A DNA stretch of 64,000 bases from an uncultured Lachnospiraceae bacterium (GCA_902761225.1 CACWJQ010000002.1:33723-97722); one strand, 5' to 3'. Counted from the first letter of the stretch, positions 1 through 8,870 are shown. Translations and numbers: made by a program. Notes: generated from the letters alone by a model not told the origin.

Positions 1-152
1 ACAGCCTTAATATGGATGTTACTCCCGTTCTTACTCTTGATGTCTGGGAGCATGCATATTATCTGAAGTACAGAAATCTCAGGGCCGATTATCTCAAGGC
101 TCTCTGGGATCTTATCGACTGGAGCGTTGCGGAAGCGCGTTATAATGCATGA
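1..152 (+). CDS. Superoxide dismutase (Fe/Mn family), C-terminal end
   Basis: Only the last 49 residues are present; the gene begins before the window, and the reading frame enters at base 3. The fragment contains [11 protein letters not shown], the C-terminal signature of Fe/Mn superoxide dismutases, whose Asp and His are metal ligands. It ends in the usual helix with a conserved Trp. The enzyme dismutates superoxide in the cytoplasm. Iron versus manganese preference cannot be told from this piece. The next gene follows after about 70 bases. Confidence 0.9.
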   Translation, partial: SLNMDVTPVLTLDVWEHAYYLKYRNLRADYLKALWDLIDWSVAEARYNA

Positions 153-171
153 GTGTTGACAGATTTTTACG

Positions 172-197
172 GTGCGGGTGACATTAGCCATCCGCAC
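172..197 (+). other. Inverted repeat after the sod gene
   Basis: GTGCGG (172-177) pairs with CCGCAC (192-197), and three more pairs including a G-U extend the stem inward around an 8-base loop. No T run follows, so it is not a standard intrinsic terminator. It could be a weak terminator or leader structure ahead of the sensor gene at 223. Confidence 0.3.
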
Positions 198-222
198 TGA
201 TGGTCTTTGAAAGAGAACGATT

Positions 223-1251
223 ATGATCACTGTCTCTTACCTGATATCCTTTCTTGTAGCGATCATCATACTTCTGTTTATGATCACCTACGGAGAGGGG
301 TATAGTATCAACCAGATACTTCTTGCTGTTGTGATAGTCATCGGAAACGGTGGCTATTTTGCGCTGTCTGTCTCGGAGGATCTTTATCATGCGATCCTTT
401 GTACGCAGCTTACATATACTATCGGGCTTTTTGCCCCGATGATTCTTTTCGTGAACATAACGGAGATTTATAAGATAAGGATGCCAAGCTGGCTTCTGTG
501 CTGTATGTATGCTGTTCAGTTCGCACTTTTTCTGTGTACCGCAACAATAGGAAAAACCGATGCCTGGTACAGCAGTGTTGAATATAACAGGATGGGAGAT
601 ATCGTATATCTTTCCAAGGAATACGGACCCTTCCATACAGTTTATATGATCACTCTCTATCTGTATTTTCTGCTGCTTGTCATCTGTTCCGCGGGGATCA
701 TAAAAGGGAAAAGAAAAGTATCAGCTCAGGATGCTACGGCGATATTTTTTCTGGAATTTTTCACCATTGCCGTATATGTCGCGGAGAGACTTGTCGGATT
801 CAGAATAGAGCTCTTCCCCTTTGTTATAGTATTCTGTGAAATCCTTTTGCTGATACCCATCACGAAGCTCAATACATATTCCCTTTCCGGCAATAATGAG
901 CTCATCCGCAAGAGGCTTGAGGATGAGGGATACATATTCTTTGACAGAAGGCTCAGGTTCATGGGCGGAAACCAGAAGGCATTTGAGTTTTTTCCGGAGC
1001 TTTCGGAATGGGCTCTTGAAAAGAAGATTCCTGGGTCAGGAGGAAGATTTAACACATATCTCCGTCAACCTCTGTACAGATATCTTGAGGAGCAGAATGA
1101 GGATCTGTCCATCGGATCCTTTACCATGAAGGATATCAGGCTGTCATACCGTATCGGCACGATCCGTAACCGCTCGGGCATAACCCAGGGTTACATCATA
1201 GAACTGGATGAAGGAAGATACCTGAGCGACCGGAGTGAGTGCAGATCGTGA
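223..1251 (+). CDS. Membrane sensor protein with 7TM histidine-kinase-type N-terminus, no output domain
   Basis: A 342-residue protein with about seven hydrophobic segments in residues 1-225, starting with a helix at residues 5-22. The arrangement resembles the N-terminal 7TM region of membrane histidine kinases and diguanylate cyclases (family recognised by pattern only). Residues 230-342 form a soluble, cytoplasmic, PAS-like region. No kinase, GGDEF, EAL or HD motif is visible, so it ends where related proteins carry their output domain. The ATG at 223 is preceded by a purine-rich GAAAGAGAA. It lies 41 bases before the HD-GYP gene, so the two may form a sensor and effector pair. Function is inferred. 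Confidence 0.6.
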   Translation: MITVSYLISFLVAIIILLFMITYGEGYSINQILLAVVIVIGNGGYFALSVSEDLYHAILCTQLTYTIGLFAPMILFVNITEIYKIRMPSWLLCCMYAVQFALFLCTATIGKTDAWYSSVEYNRMGDIVYLSKEYGPFHTVYMITLYLYFLLLVICSAGIIKGKRKVSAQDATAIFFLEFFTIAVYVAERLVGFRIELFPFVIVFCEILLLIPITKLNTYSLSGNNELIRKRLEDEGYIFFDRRLRFMGGNQKAFEFFPELSEWALEKKIPGSGGRFNTYLRQPLYRYLEEQNEDLSIGSFTMKDIRLSYRIGTIRNRSGITQGYIIELDEGRYLSDRSECRS

Positions 1252-1292
1252 TATGACAGATGTGAAGATCTGATATTTTTAGCAGGTTTATT

Positions 1293-3512
1293 TTGAAGAT
1301 CAACGAACAAAAAGTAAAAAGCTTCATAGATTATTTCTCCTACTGCTTCATAATGTTCACCCTCATAATCTTTTTCATGGCTTTTGTGAAGACAGATCAC
1401 AAGGGAGAAGCTTACATCGGAACCTTTGATTCCGAATACTTTAATTCCGGCTGGACTCTTGAAGCGGGCGGGGCGGTTTATGATGTGACTCTTCCGGTCA
1501 CTGCTGATGCCGGAAGGGATGAATGGATCATCATCAGAAACACTTTGCCTGAAGGGATTGAGGATCATGAGACCCTGATCTTCCGCACGATGATGGAAGA
1601 TGTTTATATCTATGTGGACGGTGAGCTGCGCTCAAGCTATTCTTCCGATGGATTTGATTCCATGAGCTATCATCTTCCCAGTGCATATGTTGCATGCGAT
1701 ATCGGCCCGGAAGATTCGGGGAAGGTCATTGAAGCAAGATTTCTTGTAAAATCCGTAGCCACCGTTGAGTCAGTCCGCATCGGTTCCGGTAATAATGCAT
1801 GGTTTTCCATAATACAGGAGAACATGCTTCTTCTTGCAACGGCCATGATGATCCTTATAACCGGTGTTGCGGTGATCCTTTTCTATCTCTTTTCCAGAGA
1901 ACGGTTCAGGATTGACAGGTCCTTTTTTTTTTTTTTTTTTTTTATGGTATCACTTTCCACCTGGATCATCAGTGAGAGCAGGCTCAGACAGCTGATCTTC
2001 GCAAGACCGTCTCTGTCCAATTATTTCACCTTCTTTGCCATAGAGATAACAGGGGTGTTCGTCTGCAGTTATTTCGATGAGATACAGGGCAGGGTATATC
2101 ACAGACTGTACCTGATCTTTGAAGCGCTTATCACACTGCAGATACTGGTTAATCTGGCGTGCGCAGCTTTTGGCATCGCTGACTTTTTCACCACTCTGCT
2201 CATAACCTATATCTGGATAGCTCTGGGCATCATTGCGGTGATATCCACCCTGGTCAGGGATGTCATTCAGAAGAGGATATATAATTATATTGCGATCTTT
2301 ATCGGAACCTGTGTATTCTTGGTCTGCTGCATAGTTGAGATAGCCACATTTTTCTTTTCAAATATATGGAGCTTCGGATTCTTCATATGTGTGGGAATTA
2401 TGGCGCTTCTTATCACCACCATCGTCCAAACGGCGCTCAGGCAGGAGAAGTACTCCATAGAGCGTGAGCATGAGAAGGAAGATTCACTTATGAACACCAT
2501 CGAAGCCATCACCGGAGCTATCGATGCCAAGGATGAATATACCGGTGGACATTCGGAGCGTGTGGGCCTGTATGCCGGGATGATCGCACGTGAGATGGCA
2601 GCGGATTATGATTTTTCCGAAGAGGACATTCTGAGGATCCGCTATATCGGATTCATGCATGACATAGGAAAAATAGGTGTTGCGGATACGGTTCTGAACA
2701 AAGCCGGCAGACTCAATGATGAAGAATTTTCGCTGATGAAAAAGCATGTGGAGATCGGATACGATCTGCTTAAGTCGATGGATAATACCATTGAGGGACT
2801 TCCTGAGGGTATCAGATATCATCATGAGAAGTTTGACGGAACGGGATATCCCGACGGGCTTGCGGGTACTGAGATACCGCTTGTTGCCCGTATCCTGTGT
2901 GTGGCGGACAGCTTTGACGCAATGACCTCGAACCGTGTCTACAGGAAGCGTCTTACAGATGAAGAGGTTATTGCTGAGATAAGGAGATGTTCGGGCAAGC
3001 AGTTTGACCCTGCAATAGCGGAGATCTTTACAAGGATGATAGAGCGCGGTGATTTTAAGGTTGCCACCGTTGACGGAATGGAGACCAACGAACAGGGCGT
3101 TGTCTACAGGTCCTCACTGCTGGAGAGACATCTCCAGATGGATATTAAGGCAGATCCAGACAGAGTCTTCCAGCCCTCCCATGTGAGGATGATATGTTAT
3201 GTCATGAAGCTTGCGGAGAAGAACGACAGACGCTTCGATGTATTTTTCGCGGGAGTATTGCCTGAAAAATGCGCGGTGAACGGAGATGACTGCAAAGAGC
3301 ATCGGCCCGGAAGGCATGGCGTTACCGGAGAGCTTGAGGAGGCTTTCGATGCCCATATCCGTAAAAATCTGGATATCCGTGATATTTCCATCGATTACGA
3401 TATCGAGAGCAATATAATCGTCCTTTTTGACCGTGACGAAAATGGAATGAAGAAGGTCAGGGACGAGATAAAACGCTTTGATGGCGGCAAAGTCTTTATC
3501 CGGGAACTGTAA
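1293..3512 (+). CDS. Membrane-anchored HD-GYP domain protein (probable cyclic-di-GMP phosphodiesterase)
   Basis: 739 residues from a TTG start with AGCAGG six bases upstream. There is a membrane anchor at about residues 13-32, an extracytoplasmic beta-rich domain to about 175, seven hydrophobic segments at about 178-385, and an HD-GYP domain at about 400-560. The HD pair is H456-D457 in HDIGKIG, and the GYP motif is at 518-520 within GTGYPDG. HD-GYP enzymes hydrolyse cyclic di-GMP or related cyclic dinucleotides at a metal centre in the cytoplasm. The last 170 or so residues form an unrecognised domain. An unbroken run of 21 T encodes seven Phe in a membrane segment (residues 211-217), a likely slippage site. 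A strong terminator follows. Confidence 0.88.
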   Translation: MKINEQKVKSFIDYFSYCFIMFTLIIFFMAFVKTDHKGEAYIGTFDSEYFNSGWTLEAGGAVYDVTLPVTADAGRDEWIIIRNTLPEGIEDHETLIFRTMMEDVYIYVDGELRSSYSSDGFDSMSYHLPSAYVACDIGPEDSGKVIEARFLVKSVATVESVRIGSGNNAWFSIIQENMLLLATAMMILITGVAVILFYLFSRERFRIDRSFFFFFFFMVSLSTWIISESRLRQLIFARPSLSNYFTFFAIEITGVFVCSYFDEIQGRVYHRLYLIFEALITLQILVNLACAAFGIADFFTTLLITYIWIALGIIAVISTLVRDVIQKRIYNYIAIFIGTCVFLVCCIVEIATFFFSNIWSFGFFICVGIMALLITTIVQTALRQEKYSIEREHEKEDSLMNTIEAITGAIDAKDEYTGGHSERVGLYAGMIAREMAADYDFSEEDILRIRYIGFMHDIGKIGVADTVLNKAGRLNDEEFSLMKKHVEIGYDLLKSMDNTIEGLPEGIRYHHEKFDGTGYPDGLAGTEIPLVARILCVADSFDAMTSNRVYRKRLTDEEVIAEIRRCSGKQFDPAIAEIFTRMIERGDFKVATVDGMETNEQGVVYRSSLLERHLQMDIKADPDRVFQPSHVRMICYVMKLAEKNDRRFDVFFAGVLPEKCAVNGDDCKEHRPGRHGVTGELEEAFDAHIRKNLDIRDISIDYDIESNIIVLFDRDENGMKKVRDEIKRFDGGKVFIREL
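1923..1943 (+). repeat. T21 homopolymer inside the HD-GYP gene
   Basis: Twenty-one consecutive T encode Phe 211-217 of the HD-GYP protein, in frame. Such runs gain or lose bases by replication slippage, and a one-base change would truncate the protein before its catalytic domain. It is by far the longest single-base run I noticed in the window. Confidence 0.9.
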
Positions 3513-3548
3513 TTTTCTCCTAAGGCAAAAAATGAAGTGGATTTCGCA

Positions 3549-3575
3549 AAAGGCGGTCTGTAAGACCGTCTTTTT
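3549..3575 (+). terminator. Intrinsic terminator after the HD-GYP gene
   Basis: An 11-base stem (3549-3559 with 3563-3573, one G-U pair) closes a three-base GTA loop. The 3' arm runs into TTTTTC. It sits 36 bases after the HD-GYP stop codon and should end that transcript before xylB. Confidence 0.9.
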
Positions 3576-3578
3576 CTA

Positions 3579-3587
3579 TGCTAAAAT
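3579..3587 (+). promoter_or_regulatory. Probable extended -10 promoter element for xylB
   Basis: TGCTAAAAT is an extended -10 match (TGn plus TAAAAT) just after the terminator. No good -35 is visible. It lies about 100 bases before the xylulokinase start, leaving a leader with no recognisable structure. Confidence 0.45.
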
Positions 3588-3690
3588 ATATATTGTTGTA
3601 GTCTGGGGTCTGCGGGTTTTCAGTAAGAAAAGAGTCAGATGCCCCGGGCCGGAATCAAATAAACGCGCTATGCGCAGAAAAGAGGAAATC

Positions 3691-5169
3691 ATGCTTTATA
3701 TCGGAATCGATCTCGGTACATCAGCTGTCAAGCTCCTTCTCCTTTCATCTGAAGGAAAGATCGTAAATATGGTCTCAAGGGAGTATCCCCTTTCCTTCCC
3801 TCATCCCGGATGGTCTGAGCAGAATCCTGCAGACTGGTTTGAGCAGTCCATGGAAGGCGTTAAGGAACTTCTGAAGGGTCAGGATGCATCACAGGTTGCC
3901 GGAATCTCTTTCGGCGGACAGATGCACGGCCTTGTTATCCTTGATGAGAATGATAACATCATCCGTCCCGCTATTCTCTGGAATGACGGACGTACCGGAG
4001 CTGAAACCGATTATCTTAATAACGAGATCGGAAAGGCTAAACTCACAGAACTCACCGGTAATATCGCATTCCCCGGCTTCACCGCTCCCAAGATCCTCTG
4101 GGTCAAGAAGAACGAGCCCGATAATTTTGCGAAGATCGCCAAGATCATGCTCCCCAAGGATTACCTTGCTTACAAGCTTACCGGAGTTCATGCCACCGAC
4201 GTTTCGGATGCATCCGGAATGCTTCTTTTCGACGTTAAGAACCGCACCTGGTCCAAGGAAATGTGCGATATCTGCGGCGTAAAGGAATCACAGCTTGCCA
4301 AGGTATTTGAATCCTATGAGTCCATCGGAACCGTTAAGGCTGATATCGCTGCAGAGCTTGGTATCCCTGAGACCACCATCGTGGCAGCAGGCGCAGGCGA
4401 TAACGCTGCAGCTGCTGTTGGAACAGGAACCGTAGGTGACAATGCCTGCAACATCTCCCTCGGAACTTCAGGAACTCTGTTCATCTCTTCCAAGAATTAC
4501 GGTGTGGATGCCAATAATGCTCTTCACTCATTCGACCATGCGGACGGAACCTACCACATCATGGGATGCATGCTCAGTGCAGCTTCCTGTAACAAGTGGT
4601 GGGAGGACGGTATTATCGGAACCAAGGATTATGCTGAGGAGCAGAAGGCTATTACAAAGCTTGGCGAGAATAATACCTATTTCCTGCCTTATCTCATGGG
4701 TGAAAGATCACCTCATAACAATCCCGATGCAAGAGGAACCTTCATCGGTATGACCATGGACACCTCCCGCGCAGATATGACCCAGGCAGTTCTCGAAGGC
4801 GTGGCGTTCGCATTCCGTGACATGATGGAAGCTGCAAGAAGCATCGGTATCAATCCTGAGAGATCCAAGATCTGCGGCGGCGGTGCAAAGAGCCCTCTCT
4901 GGAGAAAGATCATGGCTAATGTTCTTAACGTTAAGATCGATATCCTTGAGGTTGAAGAAGGTCCTTCACTCGGCGGTGCGATGCTCGCATGCGTTGCAGC
5001 AGGAGAGTATAAGAATGTTGAGGAGATCGCTGCCAAGGTTGTAAAGGTAGTGGATACTGTTGAGCCCGACAGCGAGCTTGTTGCAAAGTATGAGAAGAAG
5101 TACCGGGTATACAAGTCACTGTATCCTCAGTGCAAGTCACTTTACGATAATATCGTAGCTGCTCAGTAA
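3691..5169 (+). CDS. xylB: Xylulokinase
   Basis: 492 residues, FGGY carbohydrate-kinase family. It phosphorylates D-xylulose to xylulose 5-phosphate with ATP, feeding the pentose phosphate pathway. The N-terminal half has the phosphate-binding GIDLGTSAVK and the xylulokinase-typical GQMHGLV and NDGRTGAE motifs. The C-terminal half has SLGTSG and CGGGAKSPLWRKIMANVL. The frame stays open further upstream, but the ATG at 3691 is preceded by AGAGGAAA and gives the normal family start MLYIGIDLGT. No xylose isomerase, transporter or regulator adjoins it. An inverted repeat follows its stop codon. Confidence 0.95.
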   Translation: MLYIGIDLGTSAVKLLLLSSEGKIVNMVSREYPLSFPHPGWSEQNPADWFEQSMEGVKELLKGQDASQVAGISFGGQMHGLVILDENDNIIRPAILWNDGRTGAETDYLNNEIGKAKLTELTGNIAFPGFTAPKILWVKKNEPDNFAKIAKIMLPKDYLAYKLTGVHATDVSDASGMLLFDVKNRTWSKEMCDICGVKESQLAKVFESYESIGTVKADIAAELGIPETTIVAAGAGDNAAAAVGTGTVGDNACNISLGTSGTLFISSKNYGVDANNALHSFDHADGTYHIMGCMLSAASCNKWWEDGIIGTKDYAEEQKAITKLGENNTYFLPYLMGERSPHNNPDARGTFIGMTMDTSRADMTQAVLEGVAFAFRDMMEAARSIGINPERSKICGGGAKSPLWRKIMANVLNVKIDILEVEEGPSLGGAMLACVAAGEYKNVEEIAAKVVKVVDTVEPDSELVAKYEKKYRVYKSLYPQCKSLYDNIVAAQ

Positions 5170-5180
5170 AGACATTACAC

Positions 5181-5213
5181 AGGCTGCCTGCGATGAATAT
5201 TCTCAGGCAGCCT
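5181..5213 (+). other. Inverted repeat downstream of xylB
   Basis: AGGCTGCCTG (5181-5190) pairs perfectly with CAGGCAGCCT (5204-5213) across a 13-base loop. It is positioned like a terminator but is followed by TGAAAAATAAG, not a T run, so termination would need to be non-canonical. Confidence 0.5.
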
Positions 5214-5304
5214 TGAAAAATAAGATCCGACGTTGTGCATGAAACATGGAAATTGTCGCAGGTGAACCGATATCACTTACGACGCTTACTTACAGGGGGT
5301 AATC

Positions 5305-5928
5305 ATGAAATACGGAATCGGAGATATACTGAAGGTTAAGGTGGGCAATATCATCCTGTTTTTTATCGGATGTGTCTGTCTGATCGTGGGTCTTATGTTC
5401 ATGACCCATATCCTGAGCCTTGACATTGTCAACAATATGCTGGGTGCCGAGAGGTTCAAGGAAGGGTCGGAAGCGGTATTTTTGCTTATAGGCGGCCTGA
5501 TATTTCTTATCTTTGCACTTATTTTCTTCTCGGATCTTGCGGGATATTCCAAGATGAAAAAGAAGATCGATGCCATCGGAGCCGATAAGGTTCTCGACCA
5601 GATCAACAATCATCTTCTTTATCTGGGAAAAAATTCTTCCAAAAAACCTGCGTGCTTTTTTACGGAAGAGTATATTGTGAGCATTTCCAACGACATCATC
5701 CCGATGAAGGATGTTGTCTGGACATATGTTCATTACCAGAACAACAGTCCTTTCTACACGCTCAAGCTTATCGAGGGGAGGGAGTTCCGCCCCGGAGTTA
5801 CGGCTTATAATGATGGAAACAAGCCCTGTGATGAGGCCATAAGGAAGGTTAACAGCAATCTTCTCGTAGGTTATTCCAAAGAAAATGCTGCAGCCTACAA
5901 AGCCATCGTAAAAGCACATAAGAGATGA
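5305..5928 (+). CDS. Membrane protein of unknown function
   Basis: 207 residues with two hydrophobic helices (about 17-37 and 58-78), then a soluble domain of about 125 residues, probably cytoplasmic. The soluble part includes VVWTYVHYQ and FYTLKLIEGREF, suggesting a small beta-rich fold like those of PH-type membrane proteins, but I cannot assign a family. The ATG at 5305 follows CAGGGGGT. It seems to be a single-gene unit, with a GC-rich hairpin after its stop codon and unrelated genes on each side. Confidence 0.6.
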   Translation: MKYGIGDILKVKVGNIILFFIGCVCLIVGLMFMTHILSLDIVNNMLGAERFKEGSEAVFLLIGGLIFLIFALIFFSDLAGYSKMKKKIDAIGADKVLDQINNHLLYLGKNSSKKPACFFTEEYIVSISNDIIPMKDVVWTYVHYQNNSPFYTLKLIEGREFRPGVTAYNDGNKPCDEAIRKVNSNLLVGYSKENAAAYKAIVKAHKR

Positions 5929-5932
5929 TCCA

Positions 5933-5959
5933 AGGACCTCCGCTCCCCGCGGAGGTCTT
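5933..5959 (+). terminator. Probable terminator after the 5305 membrane protein
   Basis: GACCTCCGC (5935-5943) pairs with GCGGAGGTC (5949-5957), extended by a G-U and an A-T pair, with a TCCCC loop. Only TTATAAATT follows, so the U tract is weak. Confidence 0.55.
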
Positions 5960-5967
5960 ATAAATTG

Positions 5968-5990
5968 TATCAAAGCGTCATGCTTTGATA
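5968..5990 (+). other. Inverted repeat between the terminator and the antiporter promoter
   Basis: TATCAAAGC (5968-5976) and GCTTTGATA (5982-5990) form a perfect 9-base dyad around GTCAT. There is no T tail. It could be a regulator-binding site upstream of the antiporter promoter; no protein can be assigned. Confidence 0.45.
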
Positions 5991-6044
5991 TGGATGTTCA
6001 TGGCTGGTATAACGGTTGCAAAAGATGCTATAAAGGCGTGAACA

Positions 6045-6053
6045 TGGTATAAT
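6045..6053 (+). promoter_or_regulatory. Extended -10 promoter element for the antiporter operon
   Basis: TGGTATAAT is a perfect -10 hexamer (6048-6053) with an upstream TG. The first codon of the antiporter is about 72 bases downstream. No clear -35 is present at normal spacing, as expected for an extended -10 promoter. Confidence 0.6.
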
Positions 6054-6125
6054 AAATCAGTTATGCGATGGCTTTGATCTATTGATCTTACACGAAGTTT
6101 TTCGTTACGGACAAGGTGATTTCTT

Positions 6126-7424
6126 ATGAGTATATTGTATTTTCTGATCATAATCCTGATCTTCATAGTGATGATCGGCATACTGAATGAGAGATTCTTT
6201 CACATTCAGTCCGATATCGCTCTTATTCTTTTTTCATTTGTCATATCCCTTGTGCTGCTGATAGTCAGCAGATTTGCAGGGATCGATTCCATCAGTGAAT
6301 TCGTGAACGGCCTCGGAGATTTCGGGTTTGAGGAGTATCTGATGGACGGCGTGCTCTGCTTCATGCTTTTTTCCGGGGCAAGCAAGGTCAATATACTCAA
6401 GTTCAGGGAGAATGTCCGTGCCATCAGTCTTCTTGCACTTCTTACTACCGGCATTTCATCGGTTTTCTACGGTGGAGTATTTTACCTTGTGTCATCGCTT
6501 TTTGGTCTTAACATGGATATTCTGACATGCATACTGCTCGGATGTGTCGTATCACCCACGGACCCCATAGCAGCCACAGGAATACTCAACAAGATCGGGC
6601 TTTCCAAGAATGTATGCTCGGTCATTGAGAATGAGTCCCTGTTTAACGATGGTACCGGTGTAACACTCTTCATTTTTGTCAGAAGTCTTGTGGTGCACAG
6701 CGGCGACAGCAACTTTGCCGTGCTGATGATAAAGGAGATCCTTGGTGCCGCGGCGGTTGCTCTTGCTGTTTCGTTCCTGTTCTTCAAACTCATGGAGATC
6801 ACCAGAGATCCCATCAAGTATATCCTGATATCGCTTCTGGATGTATCCCTTGTTTACCTCATCTGCGAGCATCTGGGATTTTCCGGAGTCATTGCTTCCG
6901 TTGTGTGCGGAATGTATTTTTCGGTTTCCTATTCCAAGATAGAGAGAAGAGTAATGGTCATAGATCCCAAGGAACTGTACAAGGATTTCTGGGAGATAGT
7001 AGAAAGCCTTCTCAATGCCATACTGTTTGTGATGATCGGTCTGATGGTTCTGGGTATTGTTGTGAGTAAGCACATTCTGATAATCATACCTGCAGCGATA
7101 CTTATCAACGTCCTTGCCAGATCCTTCGGTGTGTTCATAAGCAGCATACTTACCGGCAAAAAGAATATTCCCGGTAACTATAACACATTTGAATACGTGA
7201 CACTTATGACATGGAGCGCACTTAAAGGCGGACTTTCCCTGGCACTTGCCATCAGCACGAAGGAGTTCCTTCCCGATGACATATATCATATTTTCATTAA
7301 TGTGACCTATATAACCATATTTTTTACTGTTCTTGTCCAGGGGCTTACGGTCAAGAAAGTATATTTTGCACTGGAAAAGCACAAGACCGGAAGAATGCTG
7401 AAGATACGACAGAAGACGAAATGA
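6126..7424 (+). CDS. Na+/H+ antiporter, CPA1/NhaP type
   Basis: 432 residues, nearly all membrane-embedded, with about 12 hydrophobic helices. It carries two cation:proton antiporter motifs: SPTDPIAATGIL near residue 143, and ESLFNDGTG near residue 170, whose Asn-Asp is the usual ion-binding pair. It would exchange cytoplasmic Na+ (or K+) for protons across the cell membrane. There is no long cytoplasmic C-terminal tail. The TrkA-like gene starts 35 bases downstream, so its nucleotide-binding protein may regulate this antiporter rather than a Trk channel. Confidence 0.88.
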   Translation: MSILYFLIIILIFIVMIGILNERFFHIQSDIALILFSFVISLVLLIVSRFAGIDSISEFVNGLGDFGFEEYLMDGVLCFMLFSGASKVNILKFRENVRAISLLALLTTGISSVFYGGVFYLVSSLFGLNMDILTCILLGCVVSPTDPIAATGILNKIGLSKNVCSVIENESLFNDGTGVTLFIFVRSLVVHSGDSNFAVLMIKEILGAAAVALAVSFLFFKLMEITRDPIKYILISLLDVSLVYLICEHLGFSGVIASVVCGMYFSVSYSKIERRVMVIDPKELYKDFWEIVESLLNAILFVMIGLMVLGIVVSKHILIIIPAAILINVLARSFGVFISSILTGKKNIPGNYNTFEYVTLMTWSALKGGLSLALAISTKEFLPDDIYHIFINVTYITIFFTVLVQGLTVKKVYFALEKHKTGRMLKIRQKTK

Positions 7425-7459
7425 CACCGCGTCATGTAAGATACTGAAAGGAAGATTTT

Positions 7460-8827
7460 ATGAAGATTATAATCGTCGGTTCCGGACGTACCGGAAGATC
7501 TCTTATAGAAGCTCTTTCCGAGAAAAATTATGACATCACCGTCATAGATAAGGTGAAGAGTATTGTTGACGATATTACCGATAAGTACAATGTCAGCGGT
7601 GTGGTGGGAAGCGGTGCCTCCAAGGATACACTTCTTAAGGCCGGTGCGGATACTGCGGATGTCCTGATAGCACTGACTCCCGTTGACGAGATCAATATAC
7701 TCAGCTGTGTACAGGCTAAGGCTGTGGGAACGGTCAGGACTGTGGCCAGGGTATTTCAGCCTGACTTTGCCGCAGAGCGCAAGACTCTTGAGAAGGAACA
7801 GGGTATAGATTATATATTCAATCCCAAATATGATATGGCAGAAGAGTCTGCACGCAGCATAGGTCTCCCCGGAACGGTCAAGCCCGAGGGACTCTTCGGA
7901 GGGCGCGTACAGATCGTTACCGTCACAGTTGTTCCCGATTCTCCGCTCTGCGGAAAGAGTCTTTTTGAGGTCAGAAAGGAAGTGGACGAACCCTTCCTTA
8001 TGACCACGGTACTCAGGGACGGAAAGCTGGTTGTTCCCGACGGTCAGTTTAAGATAGAACCCGGTGACAGCATAGGTATCGCTGCCAAGAACGACAGGAT
8101 CAAGAACATTCTCCAGAAGATAGGCATAGTTAAGACAAGTGCCAGAAAGGTCATGATCGTTGGAGGCGGTATCACTGCCGAATATCTGATCGAAATGCTC
8201 CTTGCCGAAAGGAAGGATATAACAGTTATAGAATCAGACCTTGAAAGATGCCGCACTCTCATGGAGAAGTATCCCAGTGTCAAGGTGTCATACGGAGTCG
8301 GGGAGATGAGCGAGATCCTTGAGGATGAAAATATCGCTGCCATGGATGCCCTCTGTTCCCTCACGGATGCCGATGAGACCAATCTTGTTACCAGCATGTA
8401 TGCATGGTCAAGGAATGTTCCCTCCATACTGACAAGGATAGACTCTCCCGGACATCTTAAGCTCCTTCACAGGATCAATCTTGATATCACGCTGTCCTCT
8501 TCTGAGATATCGGTGTATAAACTGATACGCTTTGTGCACAATCAGGAGGCCGGAGATGCTCCCAATGAGATAGAAAAGTACAGCACTGTGGCGGATGGCA
8601 AGGGAGAGGTCCTTCAGTTCACTGCAGGAAGTGATTTTTCGAAGAAGGATGTTCAGTTTAAGGATCCTTCCTTTAAGCTCAGGAAAAATGTGCTTGTGGC
8701 TTCCATTATCAGAGGCGATGAACTGATAATCCCGGGAGGCCTTGACAGTATCAGGGAGGGTGACAGGGTTATAATCGTCTCTGATAAGAAGCATCATGTT
8801 GAGAGACTGAATGAGATATTTCAGTGA
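7460..8827 (+). CDS. trkA: TrkA-like K+ transport regulatory protein, two RCK modules
   Basis: 455 residues in two tandem RCK units. The first Rossmann domain starts with IIIVGSGRTGRSL at residue 3, and the second near residue 230 with MIVGGGITAEYL. Each is followed by a TrkA_C-type domain. These cytoplasmic proteins bind NAD(H) or ATP and gate a membrane transporter, classically the TrkH or KtrB K+ channel. No TrkH is nearby; the partner in the operon is the CPA1 antiporter. The second glycine motif lacks the usual last Gly. The ATG at 7460 follows GAAAGGAAG. Confidence 0.88.
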   Translation: MKIIIVGSGRTGRSLIEALSEKNYDITVIDKVKSIVDDITDKYNVSGVVGSGASKDTLLKAGADTADVLIALTPVDEINILSCVQAKAVGTVRTVARVFQPDFAAERKTLEKEQGIDYIFNPKYDMAEESARSIGLPGTVKPEGLFGGRVQIVTVTVVPDSPLCGKSLFEVRKEVDEPFLMTTVLRDGKLVVPDGQFKIEPGDSIGIAAKNDRIKNILQKIGIVKTSARKVMIVGGGITAEYLIEMLLAERKDITVIESDLERCRTLMEKYPSVKVSYGVGEMSEILEDENIAAMDALCSLTDADETNLVTSMYAWSRNVPSILTRIDSPGHLKLLHRINLDITLSSSEISVYKLIRFVHNQEAGDAPNEIEKYSTVADGKGEVLQFTAGSDFSKKDVQFKDPSFKLRKNVLVASIIRGDELIIPGGLDSIREGDRVIIVSDKKHHVERLNEIFQ

Positions 8828-8870
8828 CAGTATCGCCAATATATCTGAAAGCATTGGATGAAGCAGGGCA

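Noticed and set aside
3478-3690. Upstream extension of the xylB frame
   Set aside because: The extra 71 codons run through the terminator of the previous gene and are unlike FGGY kinases.
5181-5213. Intrinsic terminator after xylB
   Set aside because: The stem is perfect but the bases after it are purine-rich, not T; listed only as an inverted repeat.
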